From: Mycolicibacterium hodleri
GTDB taxonomy: Bacteria; Actinomycetota; Actinomycetes; Mycobacteriales; Mycobacteriaceae
Assembly (NCBI RefSeq): GCF_006439015.1
Contig: NZ_RCZG01000027.1
Coordinates: forward strand, 1 to 64,000
Reading direction: 5' to 3'
Length of the DNA: 64,000 nucleotides
Under the pieces are notes generated by a model. That model was given only the letters and a program-made list of their open reading frames with translations, made no database searches and had not been told where the DNA came from. Below, piece after piece: positions 50,931 to 59,753 of this stretch. Numbering within the stretch: the stretch's first letter is position 1; every line of letters begins with the position of its first letter. Position numbers and translations under genes: made by a program.

Positions 50931-51614
50931 TCACCATAGCGCGCGGTAGTTCAGCAGCGCCCCGACGACGAGCACTACTCCGATACCCAGGAACAGGATT
51001 CGCACCGTGATCGGGCCGTAGCGAGTGGTCACGCGAACGATGTTGCGCTGCACGTGCCTGGCCCGGATCGTCCGCTGGGTGGACAGAACCAGCACCAACA
51101 GCGACGGCAGCAGGGCGAGTGCGCAGTACACGATCACGATCAACGGCCACAGGGTCGGGAGCGGGTGGCGCGCGGACACCATCGTCAGCGTCGTGAGGTA
51201 CGGGACCGACGTCGCCGCCTGTCCGAACCCGACGACCAGCCCGACGATCGCGAACAACCAGGGATTACGGCGAGTCAGGTTCAGCGCCCAGATCGGAGGT
51301 GTGGGCCGCGCCGAACCCGAGATGCTCGCGACGGCGATCAGGATCACACCCAGGACCAACTGGCCCCAGTAACGGATCGTCGGGGTCAGGTCGAACTCGA
51401 CGCGGTCGGCCAGAAAGCTGATGCCGAGCACGGTGAGCACCCCGAAACTTGTGGTCGCCACGAATACGCCCGCCACGAAACTCAGCCCGCCCGGGAGCGC
51501 TGACCTGCGGCGCAGCCGGCTGTCGTACACGACCGCCGTCGTCACTCCCAGGTTGAGCACGTTCAGCGAGTCGAGTAACGCGAAGCCCAGGAGAGGCAGT
51601 AGGAGTCCGAGCAT
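50931..51614 (-). CDS. GAP-family (LysE-superfamily, Sap-like) membrane permease
   Basis: 227 residues with six hydrophobic segments: LLPLLGFALLDSLNVLNLGV, LSFVAGVFVATTSFGVLTVLG, YWGQLVLGVILIAVASI, FAIVGLVVGFGQAATSVPYL, LWPLIVIVYCALALLPSLLVLVL and ITVRILFLGIGVVLVVGALL. The first helix with its ALLDSLN motif resembles the GAP/Sap group tied to glycopeptidolipid or sulfolipid export in mycobacteria. ATG at 51614, 90 bp from the divergent moxR. Substrate unknown. Confidence 0.75.
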   Translation of the reverse strand: MLGLLLPLLGFALLDSLNVLNLGVTTAVVYDSRLRRRSALPGGLSFVAGVFVATTSFGVLTVLGISFLADRVEFDLTPTIRYWGQLVLGVILIAVASISGSARPTPPIWALNLTRRNPWLFAIVGLVVGFGQAATSVPYLTTLTMVSARHPLPTLWPLIVIVYCALALLPSLLVLVLSTQRTIRARHVQRNIVRVTTRYGPITVRILFLGIGVVLVVGALLNYRALW

Positions 51615-51704
51615 GACAGAGGAGAACCTACGGCAGAGCCCGTCGCGGCGTGAACTCCGCGGTTTCGGGTATACCTCCACGTCGGCCAACTCACGAAGGG
51701 ACCC

Positions 51705-52706
51705 ATGACCGCAGCACGATCGCCACTCGACCAGAGCGAAATGGCCGAAGCGCAGCGCATCGTTTCTCTGGTGGGGACCGCGTTCTCCGGGAAGGTGGTC
51801 GGACAGCACCGGCTTCGGGAGTCGATGCTGATCGGCCTTCTCGCCGGCGGCCACCTGCTCGTCGAAAGCGTTCCCGGGCTGGCCAAGACCACCGCGGCAC
51901 GCGTCATCGCCGAATCCATCGACGGCGGATTCAGGCGCATCCAGTGCACGCCGGACCTCTTGCCCAGCGACATCCTCGGCACCCAGATCTATGAGGCTGC
52001 GACCAACTCGTTCGTCACGCAACTGGGACCGGTGCACACCAACATCGTGCTTCTCGACGAGATCAACCGCTCCAGCGCCAAGACGCAGAGCGCGATGCTC
52101 GAGGCGATGGAGGAACGTCAGACGACAATCGCAGGCGTCGAGTACCCGATCCCGGAGCCATTCCTGGTGATCGCGACGCAGAACCCGGTCGACCAGGAGG
52201 GCACCTACCCACTCTCGGAGGCGCAGACCGATCGCTTCATGCTGAAGGAGGTCGTGGACTACCCCTCCATCGAGGACGAGGTCGAGGTCATCTCACGCAT
52301 GGACGCGGGGTTGTACGAACGGGCCCACCACACCGATCCGGTGGTCGACGTGAACGACATCCGACGCGTCCAGGGCCTGGTCCGCTCGGTCCACATGGAT
52401 CGCGCGCTGATCGAGTACGCCAGCCGACTGGTCAGCGTGACGCGCGAACCCGAACGGCACCTGCCGACGAGCACGGCCAGACTGATCGAGTACGGCGCGA
52501 GCCCCCGCGCGACCATCGCCTTCTGCCGGACGGCACGGGCCCTCGCCATCCTGCGTGGCCGCACCCACGTCCTGCCCGACGACGTCGCGCAGCTCGCGCA
52601 CCGAGTCCTGCGGCACCGCCTCATCCTCGGTTTCGAGGCGGCGAGCGCCAGGATCACCCCCGACGTGGTGGTCGACGCCGTGCTACAAGCAGTGCGGGTG
52701 CCCTGA
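51705..52706 (+). CDS. moxR: MoxR-family AAA+ ATPase
   Basis: 333 residues. Walker A GHLLVESVPGLAKTTAARVIAE and Walker B NIVLLDEINRSSAKTQSAMLEAMEERQTTI are clear. Sensor 1 is FLVIATQNPVDQEGTYPLSEAQTDRFM, and the lid domain has LPTSTARLIEYGASPRATI. MoxR ATPases act as chaperones maturing partner proteins with VWA domains. GAAGGGA precedes the ATG. First gene of a six-gene run to 56701 with overlapping junctions from the third gene on. Confidence 0.92.
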   Translation: MTAARSPLDQSEMAEAQRIVSLVGTAFSGKVVGQHRLRESMLIGLLAGGHLLVESVPGLAKTTAARVIAESIDGGFRRIQCTPDLLPSDILGTQIYEAATNSFVTQLGPVHTNIVLLDEINRSSAKTQSAMLEAMEERQTTIAGVEYPIPEPFLVIATQNPVDQEGTYPLSEAQTDRFMLKEVVDYPSIEDEVEVISRMDAGLYERAHHTDPVVDVNDIRRVQGLVRSVHMDRALIEYASRLVSVTREPERHLPTSTARLIEYGASPRATIAFCRTARALAILRGRTHVLPDDVAQLAHRVLRHRLILGFEAASARITPDVVVDAVLQAVRVP

Positions 52707-52728
52707 GGGTCGTGAGGTAGACCAACGC

Positions 52729-53598
52729 ATGGGCATTCACCTCGATCGAGCGAGGGCGCACTTCGGCCGCGACACCACCGGCATGCTCGAAGGTGGGCGC
52801 TATTCGCTCGTCCACACCCGCAGCCTCGAATTCGACGACCTGCGACCGTACGTGTCGGGTGACGACGTCCGCGACATCGAATGGAAGGCCTCGGCCCGGT
52901 CGGGAAACGTGCTGATCAAGCGGTTCGTCAGCGAGAAGCACCACAAGATCCTGGTGGTCGCCGACGCGGGCCGCAACATGTCGGCCACCACCCCGACCGG
53001 TGAACTCAAGCGCGACGTGGCCGCCAACCTCGCAGGCGCCATGGGACTCATCACGGTGCGGCGCTCCGACGAGATCGGCATGGTGTTCGGCGACCGCCGG
53101 GGATCCGTCGACATCCGGTTGCGGCGCGGCGAGACGCATATCGAGTACATGCTGCACCGATTCCAGGAGCACGCCACGACTGGGCCGTCGATGAGCCACG
53201 TCGGCACCCAACTGGACTGGGTGGCAAGGCATTACCGCCACCCCCTGGTGATCTTCGTGGTGTCCGACGAGCCGGACGTCGACGATCGACTGCATGACGT
53301 CCTCACCAGGCTCACCGGCAGACACGACGTGATGTGGGCCATGGTGTCGGATGCCCCGGCCGCGGGGTCAATCGAGGACGACCGCAACGGCTTCGACGTG
53401 GGTGACGGGGGCTTCGTCCTTAGTGACGACCTCGGCGCCGACGTGATCGACGCCTATCGACGAGCCGAAGTGGAGCGGCGCCAACATCTCTCGGAGTTCA
53501 TGACCGCGCACGGCGTTCCACACGCGATGGTGCGGGGCAGCCTCGCCATCCGCAACGCGATGCTGTCGATGACCGGAACGTATGCCCGTGCCGGATGA
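52729..53598 (+). CDS. DUF58 protein, MoxR partner
   Basis: 289 residues. The DUF58 signature LEFDDLRPYVSGDDVRDIEWKASARSGNVLIKRF is intact. The following VVADAGRNMS is a VWA-like strand with a weak MIDAS (DAGRN in place of DxSxS). DUF58 genes nearly always follow moxR. The first half lacks the N-terminal membrane helices many DUF58 proteins carry, so it is probably soluble. The next gene starts 17 bp before its stop. Confidence 0.88.
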   Translation: MGIHLDRARAHFGRDTTGMLEGGRYSLVHTRSLEFDDLRPYVSGDDVRDIEWKASARSGNVLIKRFVSEKHHKILVVADAGRNMSATTPTGELKRDVAANLAGAMGLITVRRSDEIGMVFGDRRGSVDIRLRRGETHIEYMLHRFQEHATTGPSMSHVGTQLDWVARHYRHPLVIFVVSDEPDVDDRLHDVLTRLTGRHDVMWAMVSDAPAAGSIEDDRNGFDVGDGGFVLSDDLGADVIDAYRRAEVERRQHLSEFMTAHGVPHAMVRGSLAIRNAMLSMTGTYARAG

Positions 53599-54061
53599 TC
53601 TTCTCCGCCATGTCATTGGCCCGACGCCCTACTCGGCGTGGTGGCTGTGGACGGCCGTCGCGCTGACCGCCGCCCTGGTGCTGTGGTACGTCGGCGTCTT
53701 CGTCCTCACCAAGCCGGGACGCCGGCTGCGCGACGTCCCCTTGGTCGGGGCGGCGCGAGACGTCGCGATCAGACACCGCGCGGTGAGGGCGGTACGCGAG
53801 ATCGGTGACCGCTACCGTGGCGGAGAGCTCGAGGCGGCACCAGCGGCAGCCGCCGTCAGCCGCGAGGTGCGCCGATTCCTGAACCGGGTGACGGGTGCAC
53901 CTGCGGAGTACATGCAGCTGGCCGACATACCACGAAGCGAGATAGCCGCCGCCGCAACGCTCTTGGAGAATCTGGTCGACGTTCAGTTCAACGCTGCCTC
54001 GGAACTGGACGTGGCCCGAGTCGGTCGAGACGCCGAGGAGCTGATCCGGTCGTGGACCTGA
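53582..54061 (+). CDS. Small membrane protein of the moxR operon
   Basis: 159 residues with one membrane segment (WWLWTAVALTAALVLWYVGVFVL) near the N-terminus and a helical cytoplasmic region containing VSREVRRFLNRVTGAPAEYMQLADI. The layout and the position between DUF58 and VWA genes match DUF4381-like proteins of Bat operons, though similarity to that family is not strong by eye. Overlaps the genes on both sides (17 and 10 bp). Confidence 0.7.
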   Translation: MPVPDDLLRHVIGPTPYSAWWLWTAVALTAALVLWYVGVFVLTKPGRRLRDVPLVGAARDVAIRHRAVRAVREIGDRYRGGELEAAPAAAAVSREVRRFLNRVTGAPAEYMQLADIPRSEIAAAATLLENLVDVQFNAASELDVARVGRDAEELIRSWT

Positions 54062-55023
54062 CCTGGATAGTCGCGGCGATCGCCGGTTGCGTCGCGCTGG
54101 CAGTGTGCATCGCGCTGGTGCTGCTTCGCCCGATGGACGCCGAGCGGCGGCACCTGCGTCCGCTGGCGAACGTCGGCCGACTGACCAGGCTGCCGGAGTA
54201 CGTCCGGGCGAAGCGTGCCAGGACCCGGGACGCCGTCATCACGATGGCCCTGCTGGTGGTGATGTTCGCGGGAGCGGTCATCGTCTCGGCCCGCCCCACC
54301 GGACTGCCCACCTCCGCACGGCAATCCGACGGTGGCGATCCCGAGGACATCATGCTGTGCATCGGCGCGCCCCTCTCCAACCAGGCCGTCACCGAGACTC
54401 TGCGCTACTTCGCCGACCGGGTCGACGGCTTCGGTACCCAGCGCATCGGGTTGACCTCGCCGAACCGCCGGGTGGTGCCGTTGACCAGGGACTACCAGTA
54501 CGCCAAGGCTGCCTTCGCGAACTACGCCGGGCCCGCGGGTAGTTCGGAGGCCTTCTCCCCCACGCTGTCCTACGTGGACTACGCCGAGAGCGTCGAGGAC
54601 CAGCTGGCGCTGTGTCTCACCGGCTTTCCCGACTTTGATCGCCAAGCGGCACAACGCCGTTCGGTGATATACGTTGGACCAGGCGAGCTTCGCAGCGCCG
54701 GGGAGCGACGTCCCGCGCTGTTTGACGCCGACCGGGTCAGGGTTCTGGCGCTCGCCGCTGGAGTCCAGGTCAACGCGCTCGTCGTCGGCCCGCAATCAGC
54801 CTCGCTGACGGCGCTCACCCGTGATACCGGCGGACAGTCCCTGCCCGCCGACTCGGCAGTCACCCTCCGGCTGAACGCGATTCGCGACTCTCCGCCCGAG
54901 CCGAAGTTCAGTGAGGTGGAGACCGCCGCCGGTGCGTCGATCGAATCGCCCGACATTCCGCTCGCGATCGCCCTGGCGGCGGCCCTGGCGCTCACCGCGT
55001 GGTCGGTGGTGCGGCGCCGATGA
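54052..55023 (+). CDS. Membrane protein of the moxR operon (VWA-like, no MIDAS)
   Basis: 323 residues. Membrane segments lie at the N-terminus (WIVAAIAGCVALAVCIALVLL and VITMALLVVMFAGAVIVSA) and C-terminus (IALAAALALTAWSVV). Between them is an alpha/beta domain starting DIMLCIGAPLSN, where a VWA protein would have DxSxS; that motif is absent. It may be a degenerate BatA/BatB-like scaffold. GTG start; the stop overlaps the next start (ATGA). Confidence 0.65.
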   Translation: MDLTWIVAAIAGCVALAVCIALVLLRPMDAERRHLRPLANVGRLTRLPEYVRAKRARTRDAVITMALLVVMFAGAVIVSARPTGLPTSARQSDGGDPEDIMLCIGAPLSNQAVTETLRYFADRVDGFGTQRIGLTSPNRRVVPLTRDYQYAKAAFANYAGPAGSSEAFSPTLSYVDYAESVEDQLALCLTGFPDFDRQAAQRRSVIYVGPGELRSAGERRPALFDADRVRVLALAAGVQVNALVVGPQSASLTALTRDTGGQSLPADSAVTLRLNAIRDSPPEPKFSEVETAAGASIESPDIPLAIALAAALALTAWSVVRRR

Positions 55024-55997
55024 ACTTTCAACCGGTGTTTCCGCCTTTGGTCCTGATGGGCATCGCCGCGATCATCCTGGTGGCCAGGATCTCGGTACTG
55101 CGCCGGTCACTGGCGGCCGCGCGCACCCGCGCCGCGTTATGGCGTTGGTGCGGAATGACGTTGGCGGCACTGTTGCTGATCGTGGCTGCGTCCCGGCCGG
55201 TGATCGATCCGGACCGGACGAGCGCCACCCGCGTCGCGGATCGGGAGGCACCGAACGTGTTCCTGGTCGTCGACCGCTCACCCGACATGCGGGTGGTCGA
55301 CTACCCGCGCGGGCTGTCCAGGATGGACCTCGCCCGCGAGGACCTCACGGCACTGATCGACCGATATCCGGGGGCCCGCGTCGCCATGATCTCGTTTGCG
55401 TCCCGTCCGAATTTGGACTGGCCCCTCTCGCCTGACACCCGGAGCCTGCGACCATTGGTGTCCACCTTCGAACCCTACGCTGCGGCACCCGACGCCTTGG
55501 ACCAGACCAACGCAGGCGCGGCAGGAAACATGTTGCGCTATCAGCTCATCGGCGCCAAACAGCAGTATCCACGGGCGAAGACGCTCGTCTACTACCTTGG
55601 AGCGGGCGCCGCCGAGGCGGAGTTGCCGCCGCGCGACTTCAACCTGCCAGACGACGGGGTCGACGGCGGGGCCGTGCTCGGTTACGGCACGGCCGCCGGC
55701 GGCCCGATCCCGGGCACGGCGGTCGCCAGGTCCCGACTCGGCGAGCCGAGCCTGCGCGTCGTCGCCGATCAGATCGGGGTGCCCTACACCTCTCGAAGCG
55801 ACGCCGAGCCGCTCGACTCAACGGGTGAGACCGTCGACGGCGCGACGGCGCCCTCCACTGCGGTCGACTCCTCCGGACGAACCGAATTGTACTGGGCGCC
55901 AGCTATTCTGGCGGAAATTCTGATCCTCGTCGAGCTCTATCTGGTGCTGCGCGAGTTCCGCCGCACCCGTCTGCTGAGCGGCAACGTGGTCACGTGA
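55020..55997 (+). CDS. VWA-domain membrane protein (BatA/BatB-like)
   Basis: 325 residues. Two N-terminal membrane segments (LVLMGIAAIILVARI and GMTLAALLLIVAASRPVI) are followed by a VWA-like domain: VFLVVDRSPDMRVVDYPRGLSRMDLAREDLTALIDRYPGARVAMISFAS. The MIDAS reads DRSPD rather than DxSxS, so metal binding may be weakened. A C-terminal membrane helix is AILAEILILVELYLVL. ATGA start overlap; the next gene overlaps the stop by 4 bp (GTGA). Confidence 0.78.
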   Translation: MNFQPVFPPLVLMGIAAIILVARISVLRRSLAAARTRAALWRWCGMTLAALLLIVAASRPVIDPDRTSATRVADREAPNVFLVVDRSPDMRVVDYPRGLSRMDLAREDLTALIDRYPGARVAMISFASRPNLDWPLSPDTRSLRPLVSTFEPYAAAPDALDQTNAGAAGNMLRYQLIGAKQQYPRAKTLVYYLGAGAAEAELPPRDFNLPDDGVDGGAVLGYGTAAGGPIPGTAVARSRLGEPSLRVVADQIGVPYTSRSDAEPLDSTGETVDGATAPSTAVDSSGRTELYWAPAILAEILILVELYLVLREFRRTRLLSGNVVT

Positions 55998-56701
55998 ACC
56001 GGCAGCGCCGACGACTACTCGTCCTCTCCGCTCCCGTCGCGATGGTGGTGCTCCTCGTCGTCGTCAAACTGTGGTCGGTCGTGATCGCCGGCGGATCTGC
56101 CGCATCCGACTTCGCCGAGCGGAACTCCGGCGCGCTCCGCGGTGACGTCGACACGCTGGACGTCCTCAACGTGATCGAGCCCGCGAAGGCCCTCGTTGCA
56201 GCGGGCAGCCTCGCCGTACTGGAGGATCGGCTCGAAGACGCCGACGGGCTGTTCGCCGAGGCACTGGACCGCTCCGACCCGGCACGGTCGTGTGCCATCC
56301 GAATAGATCTCGAATTCGTCAGAGAGACATTGGGCGACAGGTCTTCGACCGCGCTAGACGGCGCGTCAGCCGCCTCCTGGTACCGCCGGGCGCTGGCCGT
56401 CGTCGAGTCCGCGCCGCAGGGTTGCTTCCGCGGCAGCACCGATATCGATGAGCAGCGGCGCGCTCTGCTCGACGCTGCGGCCGCCCGCCTAGCAGCCAAG
56501 CTCGCCACGGCGTTCGCCGTCCCTGCGGCCCCGCCACCCCCGCCGGTCGCACCGCCGCCACCGCCTCCTCCGCCGCCGTCTTCGAGCAACACGCGCATCG
56601 ATGAGGGCGGGCCGCTGCGCCTCAATCCGGACACGGGTGACCCGTTGGAGCGCCTGCAGCAGATCCTCCGGGACGCAGCGGCCGCGCAGAACGGCGGCTG
56701 A
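55994..56701 (+). CDS. TPR-like membrane-anchored protein ending the moxR operon
   Basis: 235 residues. One N-terminal membrane segment (LLVLSAPVAMVVLLVVVKLWSVVIAG) precedes helical repeats with LEDRLEDADGLFAEALDRSDP and AASWYRRALAVVESAPQG, which look like two TPR units (BatC/BatE-like). A poly-proline run (about 172-195) and a short LQQILRDAAAAQ tail end the protein. The GTG overlaps the preceding stop. Confidence 0.7.
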   Translation: MNRQRRRLLVLSAPVAMVVLLVVVKLWSVVIAGGSAASDFAERNSGALRGDVDTLDVLNVIEPAKALVAAGSLAVLEDRLEDADGLFAEALDRSDPARSCAIRIDLEFVRETLGDRSSTALDGASAASWYRRALAVVESAPQGCFRGSTDIDEQRRALLDAAAARLAAKLATAFAVPAAPPPPPVAPPPPPPPPPSSSNTRIDEGGPLRLNPDTGDPLERLQQILRDAAAAQNGG

Positions 56702-56714
56702 ACCGAGGCGTGAC

Positions 56715-56720
56715 TACGCT
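56715..56720 (+). promoter_or_regulatory. -10 hexamer TACGCT of a probable leaderless mRNA
   Basis: TACGCT followed by exactly 6 nt and GTG at 56727 indicates a separate, leaderless promoter for the MOSC gene, just after the moxR operon. Confidence 0.55.
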
Positions 56721-56726
56721 GTCACG

Positions 56727-57380
56727 GTGGCATCGGTGGTGACGGTGAATAGCGCGCACATCGGCGCGGATGGCAAGACTCCGAGGACGGGCATCGACAA
56801 GCGGCCCGTCGAAGGACCTGTTCCCATCCGGGCGCCGGGACTGATGCGCGGTGGACTCGGCAGCGGGATCGTCGGCGACGTGATCGGCAACCGGAAGTTG
56901 CACGGGGGCGACGATCAGGCCGTCTACGCCTACGCCCGCGAGGATCTCGATGTATGGGCAGGGCGACTGGGTCGCGATCTCACGAACGGCATGTTCGGCG
57001 AGAACATCACGACCGCGGGCATCGACGTGACGGGCGCACTGATCGGCGAGCGCTGGCGGGTCGGCGCGGATGGGCTGATGCTCGAGGTGACCCGGCCGAG
57101 GACACCGTGCCAGACGTTCGCCAAGAGACTCGGAATCGGCGGCTGGATAAAGACGTTCACCCACGGCGGCTCGCCGGGCGCCTACCTGCGGGTGCTCGAG
57201 CCGGGATCGATCTCCGGTGGCGATTCCGTGGACGTAATCGAGCGCCCGGATCATGGCATCACCATCGGCTTCGTGTACCGCGCGCTGATGTTGGAGCCCG
57301 ACCTCTTGCCTGCGATTCTCGAGGCGGACGCCCTCCCGGACGACCTCAGGCGACTCGCCCAACGACGGGCCGCCGACTAG
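56727..57380 (+). CDS. MOSC-domain protein
   Basis: 217 residues. KLHGGDDQAVYAYAREDLDVW, GMFGENITTAGIDVTGALIGERW, LEVTRPRTPCQTFAKRLG and GAYLRVLEPG follow the YiiM-type MOSC pattern. The conserved Cys (RTPCQTF) binds the molybdenum cofactor or carries sulfur in this family, which reduces N-hydroxylated compounds. It lacks the N-terminal beta-barrel of MARC enzymes. GTG start supported by the leaderless promoter. It converges with the acyltransferase gene (12 bp apart). Confidence 0.88.
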   Translation: MASVVTVNSAHIGADGKTPRTGIDKRPVEGPVPIRAPGLMRGGLGSGIVGDVIGNRKLHGGDDQAVYAYAREDLDVWAGRLGRDLTNGMFGENITTAGIDVTGALIGERWRVGADGLMLEVTRPRTPCQTFAKRLGIGGWIKTFTHGGSPGAYLRVLEPGSISGGDSVDVIERPDHGITIGFVYRALMLEPDLLPAILEADALPDDLRRLAQRRAAD

Positions 57381-57392
57381 CGGGTGTGGTGA

Positions 57393-58721
57393 TCAGGCGC
57401 GGGCCGCGTCGCGCAGCGCCGAATAGGACGCCTCGATGCATTTCGCCAACGCGGCGATCTCGGGAAGGGCCGTGGGGTCGGTGCACAGCCCGATCCCGAT
57501 GTCGTTCGCATTCGAGATCGCGGAGATCCGCAGCGCATGGTGCAGTGCGGGCTCCGATGACGAGAACAATTGCGCCACTCGACGGCCCGCCACACTGACG
57601 GGAACCGACGGGCCGGGGACGTTGGAGATCGACACGGCGAACTCGCGGGAGCTGCCGGCGAGCCGACGCGCGGCACTGCCGACGTGCTTGACCCTGCCGA
57701 GTGCATGGAAGAGGTCGTACAGTTCGTCGGCGTCGTCGAGGCGCTTGCGTTGGGCGGTATCGGCCCTGATCCGGTCCAACCGCACCAATGGGTCCGCCTC
57801 GTCGTGGTGCAGGTCGACGTTCATGAACGAATCGTGATTGCCCAGCTGTCCCGACGAGCCGACGGCGTCACGCTGGTGCAGGCTCACCGGGATCTGCGCA
57901 CGGACGCTCCCATGCGCCCGTCCCGCCCGGTCGGCGCGAATCAGCCAGTGGTGCAGACCGCCGCCTACGATCGCCAGCAGAACGTCGTTGACGGTCGCCC
58001 TGGTGGGCCGTGAGGCTCCGATGGCCTTCACCTCAGCCAGCGGTGCGACGGCGAACGCCAGCTCGCGTGAGCCCGTGATGGGCCGGTCCAGCGGCGACGC
58101 CGCCCCGGGATGGCAGAGCTCCCGGAGTAAGGCGCCCGGCAGCCGACGGGCTTCGCCCAACCTGCTCGGCTCGGCAGCTGGCACCCGACGCGTGGCCGAA
58201 GGAGGGGCGGCGTGGGCGTCCCAGAGGACGGAATCGAGGAACGCGACCGCGGCGATCCCGTCCGCCATCGCGTGATGGACGCGGGCCGCGATCGCCTCGG
58301 TACCGTCGGCCAGCGGGCCAATCACGTCGAACGTCCAGAGTGGCTTGGCCCGGTCCAGATGCTCGGCCATCAGCGCACTGACCGATCGCCAGAGCTCGGC
58401 CCTCGAGTCGCCGTGCCCGCAGGGCCGCCGGCGCACGTGGTCCGCGATGTCGAAGTCGGCTGCCTCGACCCAGCGCGGGTCGGGGGCCGACGTGTCCACG
58501 CGCTGGGTGGCGCGCGGCTCTCGCGCCAACCGGGCCGCCACGGAATTACGCAGCGAGTCGACGTCCAGCACGGTCGCGGCGGGATCGAGCACGTTGAGCT
58601 TCAGCGTGTGACCCATGATCACCGCCGACTCCAAGCTCAGGATCCTGGCATCGTCGGGTTCAAGTCGTTCGGAATGTCGATCGGGATCATCCTCACGGTC
58701 CACGGCGCGATTCTCGCGCAT
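57393..58721 (-). CDS. WS/DGAT-type acyltransferase
   Basis: 442 residues from ATG 58721 (58724 and GTG 58703 are alternatives). The N-terminal HSERLEPDDARILSLES matches the WS/DGAT opening. ARVHHAMADGIAAVAFLDSVL holds the catalytic HHxxxDG. ATVNDVLLAIVGGGLHHWL, GNHDSFMNVDLH (PLPS-GN region) and FAVSISNVPGPSVP complete the family core. These enzymes make triacylglycerol or wax esters from acyl-CoA. The first residues are in question because the LLM gene starts only 6-9 bp away on the other strand. Confidence 0.85.
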   Translation of the reverse strand: MRENRAVDREDDPDRHSERLEPDDARILSLESAVIMGHTLKLNVLDPAATVLDVDSLRNSVAARLAREPRATQRVDTSAPDPRWVEAADFDIADHVRRRPCGHGDSRAELWRSVSALMAEHLDRAKPLWTFDVIGPLADGTEAIAARVHHAMADGIAAVAFLDSVLWDAHAAPPSATRRVPAAEPSRLGEARRLPGALLRELCHPGAASPLDRPITGSRELAFAVAPLAEVKAIGASRPTRATVNDVLLAIVGGGLHHWLIRADRAGRAHGSVRAQIPVSLHQRDAVGSSGQLGNHDSFMNVDLHHDEADPLVRLDRIRADTAQRKRLDDADELYDLFHALGRVKHVGSAARRLAGSSREFAVSISNVPGPSVPVSVAGRRVAQLFSSSEPALHHALRISAISNANDIGIGLCTDPTALPEIAALAKCIEASYSALRDAARA

Positions 58722-58730
58722 CATGAGCCA

Positions 58731-59603
58731 ATGGACACTCGACTCGGCATCATCTATCGCCCCGACTTCCACCCCGATGGCCTCCGCGGCATCGCGTCTG
58801 CCGCGGAGGCGGCGGGCGTCGACGAATTTTGGGTCTGGGAGGACTGTTTTCAGCAGGGCGGCATCGCTCAGGTCGCAGTCGCCCTCGCGTCGACGGCGCG
58901 ACTCAGCGTTGGTGTCGGACTGATCCCAGCGCCGCTGCGCAACGTCGCCGCGGCCGCCATGGAGTTCGCCACGTTGGAGGCGATGTTCCCCGGCCGCACC
59001 CGGATCGCCGTCGGGCATGGCGTGCAGAGCTGGATGCGACAGGCGGGAGCAGCGGTCGCGTCGCCGCTGACACTCCTGCGGGAGTACGTCATCGCCCTGC
59101 GGAGCCTCCTGTCCGGAGACGAGGTCACCGTCGACGGCCGGTACGTCCGATTGTCCGAGGTTCGTCTCGAGTTCCCGCCCGCACGTCCACTTCCGATCCT
59201 CGTCGGGGGGACGGGACCGAAGACCCTGCGCCTGGCCGGTGAAATCGCCGACGGAGTCGTGATCGACAGCAGGTACTCGACCCGCACGGTGCACGAAGCG
59301 CTGGGGCACGTCGCGGCGGGCCGGACCCAGGCACGTGCGCAGGCGCGGCCCTTCACCACGGTGCTCTTCCTGGTCTGCGCGCCGGGACACGACTCTGGGC
59401 GTCGGCTCGCCGCGGACGCAGCCCGCCAGGAGGTCGCCCAGGGGGACGTGTTCGGAGTCGGGGGTTCCGCTGAGCAGATCACCGCCGGCCTGCAGCCGTA
59501 CCGCGATGCGGGGGTGGACGCCGTCGCACTGCAACCCCTGGGTTCGATGGCAGACATGACCGAGTTCATCGCCGCAGCCGGTGCGTTGACTCGGGTGACC
59601 TGA
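58731..59603 (+). CDS. LLM-class (luciferase-like, F420- or FMN-dependent) oxidoreductase
   Basis: 290 residues with TIM-barrel LLM features: RLGIIYRPDFHPDGLRGIASAAEAAGVDEFWVWED near the start, VGVGLIPAPLRNVAAAAMEFATLEAMFPGRTRIAVGHG, and PILVGGTGPKTLRLAGEIADGVVID. F420-dependent members are abundant in mycobacteria, but cofactor cannot be assigned by eye. ATG at 58731, almost touching the divergent acyltransferase start; CATCAT lies 6 nt upstream. Confidence 0.85.
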   Translation: MDTRLGIIYRPDFHPDGLRGIASAAEAAGVDEFWVWEDCFQQGGIAQVAVALASTARLSVGVGLIPAPLRNVAAAAMEFATLEAMFPGRTRIAVGHGVQSWMRQAGAAVASPLTLLREYVIALRSLLSGDEVTVDGRYVRLSEVRLEFPPARPLPILVGGTGPKTLRLAGEIADGVVIDSRYSTRTVHEALGHVAAGRTQARAQARPFTTVLFLVCAPGHDSGRRLAADAARQEVAQGDVFGVGGSAEQITAGLQPYRDAGVDAVALQPLGSMADMTEFIAAAGALTRVT

Positions 59604-59721
59604 GACACCCCGCACCGGTATCGGAAATGAATCCCCTCCCTTTGAGGTTCAACCACACAGACCGGCGCGAAGAAAGCTTCACCCGGTAGGAACGTCCGAA
59701 TCGCGGCATGAAGGCCACGGC

Positions 59722-59735
59722 TCGAACACGTTCGA
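59722..59735. promoter_or_regulatory. Second KstR-like palindrome
   Basis: TCGAACACGTTCGA fits TnnAACnnGTTnnA at all fixed positions and is palindromic apart from the 2-bp centre. It lies 18 bp upstream of the small secreted-protein gene. Confidence 0.5.
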
Positions 59736-59753
59736 GATGAAGGGATTACTGAC

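Noticed and set aside
58725-59615. Very long acyltransferase reading frame extending upstream to 59615
   Set aside because: This part is antisense to the LLM oxidoreductase; the WS/DGAT opening motif begins just after 58703.
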